Below are positions 1 through 9,367 of a DNA stretch of 64,000 bases, in pieces. Below the pieces are notes generated by a model, which saw nothing but the letters and a program-made list of their open reading frames with translations, ran no database searches and was not told where the DNA came from. A program made the position numbers and the translations under genes. The stretch covers positions 62,001 through 126,000 of the forward strand of contig NZ_WSZK01000012.1 in NCBI RefSeq assembly GCF_009791395.1. Direction: 5' to 3'. The first letter of the stretch is position 1, and every line of letters starts with the position of its first letter. The stretch comes from Halomarina oriensis. GTDB lineage: Archaea > Halobacteriota > Halobacteria > Halobacteriales > Haloarculaceae.

Positions 1-1
1 C

Positions 2-580
2 GAAGAGACGCGCGAGGAGGTCGAAGCGGAGTTCGGGACCGACTTCTCGACCGGTAGCGAGGTCCCACCGGCGGGCGAGGCCGACATCGAGACACCCGAG
101 CGAGAGTCGGAGGATGCCGTCGAGTCGGCGGCCGAGACGACGACGGATGCGACCGACGCCACCACCGACCCGGACGAACCGTCGTTCGAACCGACGGGCG
201 GCGACGAGACGGTCGACGACGAACCGGCATTCGAGCCGACCGAGACGGACGAGTCGGCCGTCGACGACGGGACCGACGCGGCTACCGACTCGGACGCCGG
301 GTCGGAGAGCGAGTCGCCCGCCGCGGTGGAGAGTGAGTCGCCCGCCGACACGGACACGGCGAGCGACGCCGAAGCCGATGCGGACGTCGACCTCGAGACG
401 GCCCTGCTGGAGGAGATGAAGGCGCTCGACGACGGCGACGGTGCACCCCGAGACGAACTGGTCACACGCGTCGGCGACCGGACCGGTGCGGACGAGGACA
501 CGGTGGCCGACGCCATCCAGGATGCGCTGATGAGCGGGCAGTGTTACGAACCGGAGGACGGGCGACTCAAACCCATCTGA
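2..580 (+). CDS. RPA-associated protein (rpap-type), C-terminal part, cut by window start
   Basis: The reading frame is open from the first base and ends at TGA 578-580; the start lies outside the window. The visible 192 residues begin with a segment typical of the C-terminal half of haloarchaeal RPA-family partner proteins. They continue through a long acidic linker rich in Asp, Glu, Thr and Ser (about residues 30-125). The last 60 residues are a compact helical domain ending GRLKPI that resembles a small winged helix. Haloarchaeal rpa operons encode a single-strand DNA-binding RPA, an associated protein (rpap) and a phosphoesterase (rpe). The phosphoesterase follows here within 3 bases, which supports the call. 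The role in ssDNA binding is inferred from family and context, because the OB-fold part is not visible. Confidence 0.7.
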   Translation, partial: EETREEVEAEFGTDFSTGSEVPPAGEADIETPERESEDAVESAAETTTDATDATTDPDEPSFEPTGGDETVDDEPAFEPTETDESAVDDGTDAATDSDAGSESESPAAVESESPADTDTASDAEADADVDLETALLEEMKALDDGDGAPRDELVTRVGDRTGADEDTVADAIQDALMSGQCYEPEDGRLKPI

Positions 581-582
581 AC

Positions 583-1368
583 GTGCTCGAACCGGTGCCG
601 GGCGAACCGGCCGCCGTCGCCGACTGCGACGGCGAGCGCACGCTCGTGGTTGCGGACTACCACGCCGGCCTGGAGGTAGCCCTGCGCTACGACGGCGTCG
701 AACTGCGCTCCGCGGCGGGTGACCGTCGCCAGCACCTGCTGGGCCTGCTCGACTCGACTGCGGTGGACCGCGTCGTCTTCCTCGGTGACCTCGCCAACGC
801 CATCGGGACGCCCTCCCGCGAGGAGCGCCGTGAGTTGACGACGCTGCTCGGTGCGGTCAGCGAGCGGGTCCCCGTGACCGTCGTGAAGGGGAACCACGAC
901 GGTGACGTCGAGGCGTGGGCGAGCGAGAGCGAGCGTGCCAACGCCATCGACGTGACTCCGACCAGCGGCACTCGACTCGGGGACGTCGGGTTCGTCCACG
1001 GGCACACGTGGCCCGCCAGCGGGGTGGCGAGCGCCGACGTCGTCTGCATGGGCCACGAACACCCGACGATTCGTCTCGAAGACGAGGTGGGAGGTGCGCG
1101 TGCCGAACGAGTGTGGCTCCGTGGACCGCTCGTACCGGACCCGTTCGTCGAGCGGTTCTCGACGACGACGGACGACGGCGACGGGACCGGCGACCCACCG
1201 ACGGTCACCGGCGAACTCGTCGTCTGTCCGGCGTTCAACGACCGACTGGGTGGGACGTGGACCAACGCCGGACAGGGTTTCCTCGCACCGTTCCTGCCCG
1301 AGGGGATGCCCGAGGCGGAGGCGTACCTGCTCGACGGGACGCGACTCGGCCCCTACCAACGGGTCTGA
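583..1368 (+). CDS. RPA-operon metallophosphoesterase (calcineurin-like, SbcD-related)
   Basis: A protein of 261 residues. I chose GTG 583 because it sits 2 bases after the upstream stop; the same frame could open further upstream only inside the previous gene. Metallophosphoesterase motifs appear in order: ADYHAG (D-x-H), FLGDLAN (GD), KGNHDGD (GNHD), HGHTWP (GHxH-like) and MGHEHP. These form the two-metal site. The family is related to the SbcD/Mre11 nuclease fold, but there is no long capping domain, so it is a single-domain archaeal enzyme. Translational coupling with the RPA-associated gene matches the rpa-rpap-rpe arrangement described in Haloferax. The substrate is unknown. A role near single-stranded DNA or its repair is inference from the operon. 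Confidence 0.85.
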   Translation: MLEPVPGEPAAVADCDGERTLVVADYHAGLEVALRYDGVELRSAAGDRRQHLLGLLDSTAVDRVVFLGDLANAIGTPSREERRELTTLLGAVSERVPVTVVKGNHDGDVEAWASESERANAIDVTPTSGTRLGDVGFVHGHTWPASGVASADVVCMGHEHPTIRLEDEVGGARAERVWLRGPLVPDPFVERFSTTTDDGDGTGDPPTVTGELVVCPAFNDRLGGTWTNAGQGFLAPFLPEGMPEAEAYLLDGTRLGPYQRV

Positions 1369-1462
1369 ATCGGTCGGTCGGTCCGACACGCGTCCCAGCG
1401 GTCACGTGTGGTTTCGCCGCAAGGACTTTTACCACGCCTGTGACACGTTGGCACGAATCATC

Positions 1463-3007
1463 ATGAACGTCTACCACTACGTTCGCTACAGCGCGGGTCG
1501 AGTCCCCGACGCCGTCGCGGTCCGCCGTCCGCACGGCGAGGACGTCACCTACCGGGACATCGACCGGCGAGCGCAGCGAGTCGCGGCGTGGGTCGACTCA
1601 CAGGGGATGGCCGACGACGCTCGTATCGCCGTCTTTCTGCCGGACTGTGCGGCCTACGCGTCGGTCGTGCTCGGAATCTGGCGGGCGGGCCGTGTCGCCG
1701 CGCCGCTGAACGCCCGGTTCGGGACCGACGAGTTGACCTACACGCTCACCGACCTCGACCCGTCGGCGCTCGTCACGGCCGACGCGTTCGCCGACCGGAC
1801 GGCGGCGATTCACGACGCGGTCGACGCGCTGGACGCCGACTCGACGGTGACCGCCGTCTCCGGCGGCGTGTTCGACGAGCGCGCGTTCCCTGACGCCGAG
1901 TCGGTACCGGCTTCCGACCCCGTCACCCGCCTCGACGAGGAGCCTGCGGTCGTCATGTACACCTCGGGAACGACGGGGCGGCCGAAGGGCGTCGTCCAGA
2001 CCCACCGGAACGTCACCGCGAACGTCCAGTGTGGCATCACCACGTTCGACTACACCGAAGACGACGTCGCCGTCGCCGCGGTGCCGATGTTCCACGTCGG
2101 CGGGCTCTACGGCGTGATGCTCCCCATCCTCGCGGTCGGAGCCGAGTTCGCCATCCTCGACGCGTGGGACGCCGCGAGGTGGGCCGAACTGGTCGAGGAG
2201 ACCGGTGCGACGCTGACGGGCCTCATCCCGACGATGATGGTCGACGCCGTCAACACGCCCGAGGCCGTCGAGCGCGACACGTCCTCGCTCGAACGGGTGT
2301 TCTACGGCGGCGCGCCCGCGACGGTGGCGACACTCGACGCCTTCGAGGAGGCGTTCGACTGCGCGGCGCTCCTCGACTACTACGGTCAGACCGAGAACAC
2401 GGGCGTCAGCGTCACGTTCGACGAGTCCACCGAACGGAAGCCGGCACTGCTCGGCTACCCGATGGACAGCGTCCGTGCCCGCGTCGTCGACTTCACCACC
2501 GGCGATGACGTCCCGACGGGCGAGCAGGGCGAACTGCTGTTGAAGGGCGACGTCATCACACCGGGCTACTGGAACGTACCCGAGCGGACCGAGGAGGCGT
2601 TCACCGAGCACGACGGACGACGGTGGCTTCACACCGGGGACGTCGTCCGACGGGACGACGAGGGCCTCCTGTACTACGTCGACCGGGTCGACGACATCGT
2701 CCTCACGGGCGGTGAGAAGGTCGCACCGACGGCCGTCGAGGAGGCGCTCCAGGCGATGCCCGGTGTCGCGGCCGTCGCGGTGTTCGGCACCGACCACGAG
2801 CGGTGGGGTGAGGCCGTCACCGCGGCCATCGTCCCCGGCGAGGCGGGACTGACCGAGGAAGACGTCCTCGACTACTGGGAGCGAGAGGTCGACCTCGCCG
2901 GCTACCAGAAGCCACGGCGCGTCGTCTTCCGCGAGTCGTTCCCACGGACGGCGACGCAGAAGGTCGACAAGGTGGCGCTGGCAGAGGACGTCGGAAGCGG
3001 GGGGTGA
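1463..3007 (+). CDS. AMP-dependent acyl-CoA synthetase/ligase
   Basis: A 514-residue enzyme of the ANL adenylate-forming superfamily. It activates a carboxylic acid with ATP and loads it onto CoA. The phosphate-binding loop YTSGTTGRPKG lies near residue 160. The YGQTEN motif follows near residue 310, and the HTGDVVRRDD and YVDRVDDIVLTGGEKV hinge motifs lie in the last third. The C-terminal PRTATQKVDK contains the catalytic lysine. The start ATG 1463 removes an unlikely 123-residue upstream extension that overlaps the previous gene. The sequence cannot distinguish a medium- or long-chain fatty acid substrate from an aromatic acid. The gene appears to be transcribed alone between the RPA operon and a convergent small membrane gene. 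Confidence 0.88.
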   Translation: MNVYHYVRYSAGRVPDAVAVRRPHGEDVTYRDIDRRAQRVAAWVDSQGMADDARIAVFLPDCAAYASVVLGIWRAGRVAAPLNARFGTDELTYTLTDLDPSALVTADAFADRTAAIHDAVDALDADSTVTAVSGGVFDERAFPDAESVPASDPVTRLDEEPAVVMYTSGTTGRPKGVVQTHRNVTANVQCGITTFDYTEDDVAVAAVPMFHVGGLYGVMLPILAVGAEFAILDAWDAARWAELVEETGATLTGLIPTMMVDAVNTPEAVERDTSSLERVFYGGAPATVATLDAFEEAFDCAALLDYYGQTENTGVSVTFDESTERKPALLGYPMDSVRARVVDFTTGDDVPTGEQGELLLKGDVITPGYWNVPERTEEAFTEHDGRRWLHTGDVVRRDDEGLLYYVDRVDDIVLTGGEKVAPTAVEEALQAMPGVAAVAVFGTDHERWGEAVTAAIVPGEAGLTEEDVLDYWEREVDLAGYQKPRRVVFRESFPRTATQKVDKVALAEDVGSGG

Positions 3008-3026
3008 GACGGCGAGGGGACCGGAC

Positions 3027-3302
3027 TCAGAACGTGCCGGCGAGTTCGAAGCCGCCGAGCACGAGGAGTGCGACACCGCAACAGAGCATGCCGTACGAGC
3101 GGATGCCGTGGTCCGACGGCTGGCCGTGGGGGCCGTCGCTCCGGTGACCCGCGACGGCCAGTGCACACCCCACCACGCCGACGACGGTGAACGAGACGCC
3201 GAGCCAGCCGACGCCCTCCACCCGGAGTTCGCCGACGCCCCGGAGGAGGTTCCCGAGGCCGAACCCGAACCACCCGAGCCAGTAGACCGTCGCTGCGTTC
3301 AC
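3027..3302 (-). CDS. Small predicted membrane protein
   Basis: A 91-residue hydrophobic protein, using GTG 3302 as start because it directly precedes the first hydrophobic stretch (NAATVYWLGWFGFGLGNLL). Three membrane segments are visible: near residues 4-20, 28-48 and 70-88, separated by a short His/Asp/Gly loop. There are no catalytic motifs. It is convergent with the acyl-CoA synthetase and divergent from the helicase. The family is not recognised; small membrane proteins of this kind are common and variable in haloarchaea. Confidence 0.6.
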   Translation of the reverse strand: MNAATVYWLGWFGFGLGNLLRGVGELRVEGVGWLGVSFTVVGVVGCALAVAGHRSDGPHGQPSDHGIRSYGMLCCGVALLVLGGFELAGTF

Positions 3303-3436
3303 GCACCGAGTTCCAGGGTCCGAGACAAGTGCGTTCCGGTGACACGATACGCGTGAAACGGCATAGAACGGTGGCAGGCGACGGCCTCTTACCGATTCGC
3401 CCCCAACGTGAGACAGTGAGCGAGCCACGGGCAGGG

Positions 3437-6259
3437 ATGGACGCGTTCGCCCATCTCGGCGAGCGCGTTCGGTCGGCGTTGTCGACACGCGGGTTCGAGA
3501 CGCCCACCGAGCCACAGCGCCGCGCGATACCGACGCTGGCGAGCGGCGACCACGGCCTCGTCATCGCGCCGACGGGGACGGGGAAGACGGAGACGGCGAT
3601 GCTCCCCGTCTTCGACGCCATCGCCAGCAAGCGCGACTCGGAGGGGACGCCGTTCGGCATCTCGGCGCTCTACGTCACGCCGCTGCGGGCGCTGAACCGC
3701 GACATGCGCGAACGGCTGGACTGGTGGGCCGAGGAGTTGCAACTGGACGTGGACGTCCGCCACGGCGACACCACGCAGTACCAGCGGGGGAAGCAGGCCG
3801 ACGACCCACCGGACGTGCTGGTGACGACCCCCGAGACGTTACAGGCGATGCTGACCGGGAAGAAACTGCGACGGGCGCTCTCGGACGTGGACCACGTCGT
3901 CGTCGACGAGGTCCACGAACTCGCGGCCTCGAAGCGCGGGGCGCAGATGGCTATCGGCCTCGAACGCCTGCGCGAACTCGCCGACGAGTTCCAGTGTATC
4001 GGTCTGTCGGCGACGGTCGGTGACCCCGAGGAGGTGGGGAAGTTCCTCACGGGCGACCGTGGCTGTTCCATCGTCGAAGTCGAGGCGGGGAGTAAACTCG
4101 ACCTTCGCGTGCTGACCCCCGAGGTTACGGAGGAGGACGAACGCCTCGGCGGGACGCTGATGACGAAACCGGACGTGGCGAGTCACGTCCGTGCGATTCG
4201 GGATATCGTCGAGGCCAACGACTCGACGCTCGTGTTCGTCAACACCCGTCAGACCGCCGAAGCGCTCGGCTCGCGGTTCAAGAAGCTGGAGACGAACATC
4301 GGCATCCACCACGGATCGCTGTCGAAGGAGGCCCGCATCGACGTCGAAGACCGGTTCAAAGCCGGCAGTCTCGACGCGCTGCTCTGTACCTCCTCGATGG
4401 AACTCGGTATCGACGTGGGTCGCATCGACCACGTCGTCCAGTACCAGTCGCCTCGGGAGGTCTCACGACTCCTCCAGCGCGTCGGCCGGGCGGGCCACCG
4501 CCGGGACGTGGTGTCTCGGGGAACCGTCGTTGCGACGATGCCCGACGACACCTTCGAGTCGCTGGCCATCTGTCGCCGCGCCGAACGCGGGCAGGTCGAA
4601 CCGGCGAACATCCACCACGGCAGTCTCGACACCGTCGCCAACCAAATCGTGGGTCTCGTGATGGACTTCGGGGATATCGGGGCGATGCGGGCCTACGACA
4701 TCGTCACGCGGGCCTACCCGTTCCGGGAGGTCACCCGCGAGCAGTTCCGCGAGGTGTGTCGCGAACTCTCCTCGAATCGGATTCTGTGGATAGCGGAGGA
4801 GGAAGATCGACTGGAGAAGTCGGGCGGGACCTGGCAGTACTTCTACGCCAACCTCTCGATGATCCCCGACGAGGCGACGTACGCCGTCGAGGACATGGCC
4901 TCGGGGCGGCAGGTCGGCACGCTCGACGAACGGTTCGTCGTCAACTTCGCGCAACCCGGCGAGGTGTTCATCCAGCGCGGGGAGATGTGGCGCATCACCG
5001 AAGTCGACGACGAAGAGGAGGCGGTGAAGGTGACGCCCGTCGAGGACCCCGGCGGCGAGGTGCCCTCGTGGGTGGGCCAAGAGATTCCCGTCCCCTACGA
5101 CGTCGCACAGGACGTGGGTGACCTGCGATACGACGCTCGCCAGCGGTTCGAGGTCGGCGAGGACCGCCCGACCGTCGCGCGGTGGGTCGTCGAGGGCTAC
5201 CCGACCGACGACCACACCGCGAGCGAGGCGCTCGAACAACTCGAACGCCACACGCAGGCGATGCCCGCGAGCGACCGCCTGGTGGTCGAGTCCTACGGCC
5301 GCGAGATCGTCCTCAACGCCTGTTTCGGCCACAAGGTCAACGAGACGCTCGGCCGACTCCTGTCGGCGCTGCTCGGCCAGCAGACCGGGTCGTCGGTCGG
5401 GATGGAGATAGACCCCTACCGTATCGAACTGGAGGTGCCCGGTGGAACGAGCGCGACCGACGTGCTCACGCTGTTGCGCGAGACCGACCCCGACCACGTG
5501 GCGAGTCTCATCGAACTCTCGCTGAAGAACGCCGACGCGCTGAAGTTCAAACTCGCGCAGGTCGCCGCGAAGTTCGGGTCGCTCAAGCGCTGGCAGGGGA
5601 GCGGGTCGCGCCAGTTCGGCCGGTCGCGCCTGCTCGAAGCGCTCCGCGACACCCCGATGTACGACGAGGCGGTCCGAGAGATACTCCACGAGGACCTCGA
5701 CGTCGACGGCGCGGCCGACGTGCTCCGGCGGGTACAGTCGGGGGCGCTCTCGGTCGAGACGGTCACCGAGCGCACGCCCGTCGGGATGGGCGGGCGCTCG
5801 TCGGGCCAGGAACTCCTGAGCCCGGAGAACGCCGACGCGAGCGTCATCGAGACGGTCAGAGAGCGCATCCAGGAGGACCGCGTGTTGCTGTTCTGTCTGC
5901 ACTGTCAGGACTGGGAGCGTCGCCAGCAGGTCGGACGCGTCCCCGACCAACCGGAGTGTCCGCTGTGTGGGTCGACGCGCGTGGCGGCGCTCAACCCGTG
6001 GGCCGACGAGGTGATAGACGCGGTCAGGAGCGGCGACAAGGACGACGAGCAGCGAAAACGGACCGAGCGTGCCTACCGCTCGGCCAACCTCGTCCAGAGT
6101 CACGGCAAGCAGGCCGTCGTGGCGCTCGCGGCCCGTGGCGTCGGGGCGCACAACGCCGCGCGTATCATCGCCAAACTCCGAGAGGACGAGGACGACTTCT
6201 ATCGCGACATCCTCCAGCAGGAGCGCCGATACGCACGGACCAAGTCCTTCTGGGACTGA
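3437..6259 (+). CDS. Lhr-type ATP-dependent helicase (superfamily 2)
   Basis: A 940-residue SF2 helicase of the archaeal Lhr group, which unwinds 3'-tailed or branched nucleic acids and is linked to repair and restart. Motif I APTGTGKT is at residues 44-51, motif II DEVH near 156, motif III SAT near 193, and motif VI QRVGRAGHRRD near 350. The Lhr core winged helix and domain 4 follow. Near residues 819-845 there is a C-x2-C ... C-x2-C zinc motif (CLHC, CPLC) inside the C-terminal domain. I chose ATG 3437; GTG 3416 in the same frame would add seven residues. Archaea carry more than one Lhr paralog, and I cannot assign the subgroup with certainty. Confidence 0.9.
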   Translation: MDAFAHLGERVRSALSTRGFETPTEPQRRAIPTLASGDHGLVIAPTGTGKTETAMLPVFDAIASKRDSEGTPFGISALYVTPLRALNRDMRERLDWWAEELQLDVDVRHGDTTQYQRGKQADDPPDVLVTTPETLQAMLTGKKLRRALSDVDHVVVDEVHELAASKRGAQMAIGLERLRELADEFQCIGLSATVGDPEEVGKFLTGDRGCSIVEVEAGSKLDLRVLTPEVTEEDERLGGTLMTKPDVASHVRAIRDIVEANDSTLVFVNTRQTAEALGSRFKKLETNIGIHHGSLSKEARIDVEDRFKAGSLDALLCTSSMELGIDVGRIDHVVQYQSPREVSRLLQRVGRAGHRRDVVSRGTVVATMPDDTFESLAICRRAERGQVEPANIHHGSLDTVANQIVGLVMDFGDIGAMRAYDIVTRAYPFREVTREQFREVCRELSSNRILWIAEEEDRLEKSGGTWQYFYANLSMIPDEATYAVEDMASGRQVGTLDERFVVNFAQPGEVFIQRGEMWRITEVDDEEEAVKVTPVEDPGGEVPSWVGQEIPVPYDVAQDVGDLRYDARQRFEVGEDRPTVARWVVEGYPTDDHTASEALEQLERHTQAMPASDRLVVESYGREIVLNACFGHKVNETLGRLLSALLGQQTGSSVGMEIDPYRIELEVPGGTSATDVLTLLRETDPDHVASLIELSLKNADALKFKLAQVAAKFGSLKRWQGSGSRQFGRSRLLEALRDTPMYDEAVREILHEDLDVDGAADVLRRVQSGALSVETVTERTPVGMGGRSSGQELLSPENADASVIETVRERIQEDRVLLFCLHCQDWERRQQVGRVPDQPECPLCGSTRVAALNPWADEVIDAVRSGDKDDEQRKRTERAYRSANLVQSHGKQAVVALAARGVGAHNAARIIAKLREDEDDFYRDILQQERRYARTKSFWD

Positions 6260-6393
6260 TTAGCCGACTCGGACCGCTTCGTGACGTCGAGTGAACAACC
6301 CGTCCCTGCAGGTTCCGGGGACCAGCCGCCGTCGAGCGTCGACCGGCCCGTGTCACTTCTCTCTTTGTTCTCATATTAGAGAATGACACGAAG

Positions 6394-6400
6394 TTATATC
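6394..6400 (+). promoter_or_regulatory. TATA-like promoter box for the 75-aa membrane protein
   Basis: The AT-rich stretch ttatatc stands out in GC-rich DNA. It lies 24-30 nt before ATG 6424, the spacing expected for a leaderless haloarchaeal transcript. Confidence 0.55.
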
Positions 6401-6423
6401 TGTCTGGGCTGTGGTAACGAGTC

Positions 6424-6651
6424 ATGGACTTCTCAAGCGGTAGCCGGGTCAGAACGGTCGTCGGCGTCACCCTCATCGTCTCGCTGTCAGGTACTGCGGT
6501 CGTCGCTCAGCACTCGTTGCTGGAGACGGCGGGCAGGTACGTCTCGGCCGGTGACGTCGGTGGGTTGGTGTTCGTCGCGTGGCTGACCCTCCTGTTGGTC
6601 GTCGCCGTGGGCAACGTACCGAGTCCCGACGTCGACGACGAGGACCGATAG
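6424..6651 (+). CDS. Small two-helix membrane protein
   Basis: A 75-residue protein with two clear hydrophobic segments, about residues 9-30 and 46-64, and an acidic C-terminal tail ending DVDDEDR. A TATA-like box sits at leaderless distance upstream, which supports a real gene. It has no conserved catalytic residues and no recognised family. It stands alone between the helicase and the convergent CDC48 gene. Confidence 0.6.
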   Translation: MDFSSGSRVRTVVGVTLIVSLSGTAVVAQHSLLETAGRYVSAGDVGGLVFVAWLTLLLVVAVGNVPSPDVDDEDR

Positions 6652-6929
6652 GCCGACGCGCCGAAACGAACGACGACCCGGCCGGAGTGACGGCGGCCGG
6701 GGCGAGGGAGGGAGAAAGGTCAGCGGGGGCGCACGTTCCACGATTCGTGAGCCCGGCATAAGCTTTCAGTTAGGTAAAACGTGGTTCGTGTTCTCACGCA
6801 GCGTGTCGGACCCGGAGCGTCTCGCCAGTCGCCGGCGGAGCGACGGCATCCGGCCACTGACCCTCCCGGAGCGACCGTGAGGGGTTCGGGTTCCCGGCGG
6901 CCGTCCGGAGACCACGACGACCCCCCGAC

Positions 6930-9155
6930 CTACCGACCGCTGCCCGGTGGTTCGACCTTCGAGCGGGCGTCCTCGAAGTGCTCGCGGCCGATGCGAATCT
7001 CGTCGGCGCGTTCGTTGGCCGCCTCGGGGCCGACGTCGGTCGCCATCGCCCGGATGGCGAACAGCGACGCCTGTCGGACGAGCGCTTCGAGGTCCGCACC
7101 GGAGTAGCCCTCGGTCTCGGCGGCGAGTTCGTCGATGTCGATGTCCTCGTCGAGCGGTTTCCCCTCGGTGTGGACCGAGAGGATGAGGCGGCGGGCCTCC
7201 TCGTCGGGCAACGGCACCTCGACGTGTGACTCGAAGCGACCCGGCCTGAGGAGCGCGGGGTCGATGGCCTCGTAACGGTTGGTCGCCGCCAGCACGACCA
7301 GGTTCGGGTTCGAGGCGAGCCCGTCGAGTTCGGTCAGCAGTTGGGAGACGACCCGTTCGGTCACGTCCTGTTCACCGCCGCGGGCGGCCGCGATGGCGTC
7401 CACCTCGTCGAAGAAGACGATGGTCGGGGCGGTCTGTCGGGCGCGGTCGAACACCTCGCGGACGGCCTTCTCGCTCTCGCCGACGTACTTGTCGATGAGT
7501 TCCGGCCCGGCGACGTGGATGAAGTTGACGCCGCTCTCGCCCGCGATGGCCCGAGCGAGGAGCGTCTTCCCGGTCCCCGGCGGGCCGTACAGCAGGATGC
7601 CCGTCGGCGGGTTGGTGTTCGTCGCCTCGAAGAGGTTCTCGTAGGAGAGCGGCCAGATGACCGACTCCCTGAGGGTGGCTTTCGCCTCGTCGAGACCGCC
7701 CACGTCCTCGAAGGTGGTGTTGGTCGTCTCGACGACGTACTCGCGCATCGCGCTCGGGTCGACGGCGGCCATCGCCGCCTCGAAGTCCGAACGGCTGACG
7801 GTGAGCGGCGTATCGGGGTCCGACTCGCGTTCGTGGCGGTAGCGTCGCAGGGCGGACATCGCCGCCTCCGTCGAGAGCGTCCGGATGTCGGCGCCGACGA
7901 AGCCGTGGGTCCGTTCGGCGAGGCGGTCGAGGTCCACGTCGTCGTCGATGGGCATCCCGAGCGTGTGGACGTCCAGAATCTCGCGGCGGCCCTCCTCGTT
8001 CGGGACTCCGATTTCGATCTCGCGGTCGAACCGACCGCCACGACGCAGTGCGGGGTCGATGGAGTCTACCCGGTTGGTCGCCCCGATGACGATGACCTCC
8101 TCGCGGCCGCTCATGCCGTCGAGTTCCGTCAGCAGTTGGGCGACGACGCGGTTCTCCATGTCGGCGTCGTCGTCGCGTTCACCGGCGATGGAGTCGATTT
8201 CGTCGATGAACAGGATGGCCGGGGAGTTCTGTCTGGCCTCCGCGAACTTCTCGCGGATCTTCTCCTCGGAGTCACCCTTGTACTTCGAGACGACCTCCGG
8301 CCCGGAGATGGTGAAGAAGTTCGCCGACACCTCGTTGGCGACCGCCTTGGCGATGAGCGTCTTCCCGGTCCCCGGTGGGCCGTGGAGCAGGACGCCACGC
8401 GGTGGGTCGACGCCGAGTCGTCGGAACAGGTCCGGTTCCGACAGCGGGAGTTCGACCATCTCGCGGATGAGTTCGAGTTCCTCGTCCAGGCCACCGATGT
8501 CCTCGTAGGCGACGTCGGTCTTCGGCCCGCCGGTGGTCGGGCGTGCTCCCTGCCCACCGAGCGCCTCCTCGACGGACTCGGACCCCCCGGTCGACGACCC
8601 GCTCTGACGGCCGCCGCTCCGGCCGCTGTCGCCGCGTCGGCCTCCAGACGACCCCTGAGAGCTCTTCAGCTGTCGACTGCCGGTCTGGACGGTCACGCGG
8701 GTGTCGTCGACGACCTGTACGGTCGTCTCCGGACTCGTCGACTCGACGCGCGCCTCGGTGCCGGAGTCGTTGAGTGCGACGGTGTCACCGATCTGGATGG
8801 GTCGCTGGAGGAGCGTCCGTTTGACGTAGTCCGCGAGGTCGGCGTTGGTGACCTCCGGCGTGTTCGGGAGCGACACCATCACGCTGTCGGCCTCGTCGAC
8901 GTCCTGTTCGCGGACGGTGACGGTGTCGCCGATCTTCACCGACGCGTTCTGTCGTGTCCCGGCGTCTATCTTCAGCACCCCGTCCTCGCCGCCCGGCCAC
9001 ACCTTCGCCACGGTGTCTCTGGCCCCCTCGACGACGATAGTGTCGCCGCTCAGCACGCCGAGCGTCTGCATCGTCGCGTTGGAGAGCCGTGCGATTCCGC
9101 GACCCGCGTCGCGTTTCTCCGCACCCTGGACCGCGAGGTCCACGCCACGTGTCAT
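6930..9155 (-). CDS. AAA+ ATPase of the CDC48/VAT family
   Basis: A 741-residue unfoldase with two tandem AAA domains. The N-terminal double-psi barrel and adjoining domain cover about residues 1-160. Walker A GPPGTGKT occurs at 259-266 and again near 527-534. Walker B motifs are LFIDEID and VFFDEVD, and SRH-type arginines follow. Archaeal CDC48 (VAT) works as a hexamer that unfolds proteins for the proteasome. The length matches haloarchaeal CDC48 proteins. Haloarchaea usually have several paralogs, so I give no letter. One oddity is a Gly/Ser/Arg-rich linker at about 163-200 between the N-domain and the first AAA domain. A TATA-like box lies 23-31 nt before the start. Confidence 0.93.
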   Translation of the reverse strand: MTRGVDLAVQGAEKRDAGRGIARLSNATMQTLGVLSGDTIVVEGARDTVAKVWPGGEDGVLKIDAGTRQNASVKIGDTVTVREQDVDEADSVMVSLPNTPEVTNADLADYVKRTLLQRPIQIGDTVALNDSGTEARVESTSPETTVQVVDDTRVTVQTGSRQLKSSQGSSGGRRGDSGRSGGRQSGSSTGGSESVEEALGGQGARPTTGGPKTDVAYEDIGGLDEELELIREMVELPLSEPDLFRRLGVDPPRGVLLHGPPGTGKTLIAKAVANEVSANFFTISGPEVVSKYKGDSEEKIREKFAEARQNSPAILFIDEIDSIAGERDDDADMENRVVAQLLTELDGMSGREEVIVIGATNRVDSIDPALRRGGRFDREIEIGVPNEEGRREILDVHTLGMPIDDDVDLDRLAERTHGFVGADIRTLSTEAAMSALRRYRHERESDPDTPLTVSRSDFEAAMAAVDPSAMREYVVETTNTTFEDVGGLDEAKATLRESVIWPLSYENLFEATNTNPPTGILLYGPPGTGKTLLARAIAGESGVNFIHVAGPELIDKYVGESEKAVREVFDRARQTAPTIVFFDEVDAIAAARGGEQDVTERVVSQLLTELDGLASNPNLVVLAATNRYEAIDPALLRPGRFESHVEVPLPDEEARRLILSVHTEGKPLDEDIDIDELAAETEGYSGADLEALVRQASLFAIRAMATDVGPEAANERADEIRIGREHFEDARSKVEPPGSGR

Positions 9156-9177
9156 ACCCTTCGTTTCGCCCCGGCTG

Positions 9178-9186
9178 ACTTTATCC
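9178..9186 (-). promoter_or_regulatory. TATA-like box for the CDC48 gene
   Basis: On the minus strand the sequence reads gggataaag. It is centred about 27 nt before the ATG at 9155, which fits a leaderless transcript. Confidence 0.45.
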
Positions 9187-9232
9187 CTCCGCCGGAGTAA
9201 CGCATTTGCCTACCCACCGTCGACCTTCTGAC

Positions 9233-9367
9233 ATGGTAACACTAGACGAACGTGACGAGACGACGTGGTACACCTGTGAGGACTGTGGACTGATGTTCGA
9301 CGACGAGGACGACGCCGAGCGCCACGAAGAGCGCTGTGACGCCACGGAACCGACCTACATCCAGTGA
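9233..9367 (+). CDS. 44-aa single zinc-finger protein
   Basis: ATG 9233 to TGA 9367 encodes 44 residues. The motif C-x2-C-x12-H-x4-C (CEDC ... H ... C) predicts one zinc site in a very acidic protein. A TATA-like cgcatttgcc about 27 nt upstream supports expression. Such one-finger miniature proteins are widespread in haloarchaea and mostly of unknown function. The gene is divergent from CDC48. Confidence 0.75.
   Translation: MVTLDERDETTWYTCEDCGLMFDDEDDAERHEERCDATEPTYIQ

Noticed and set aside
544-1389. Long minus-strand reading frame opposite the phosphoesterase gene
   Set aside because: A GC-rich shadow frame; it lacks motifs and the plus strand has complete phosphoesterase motifs.
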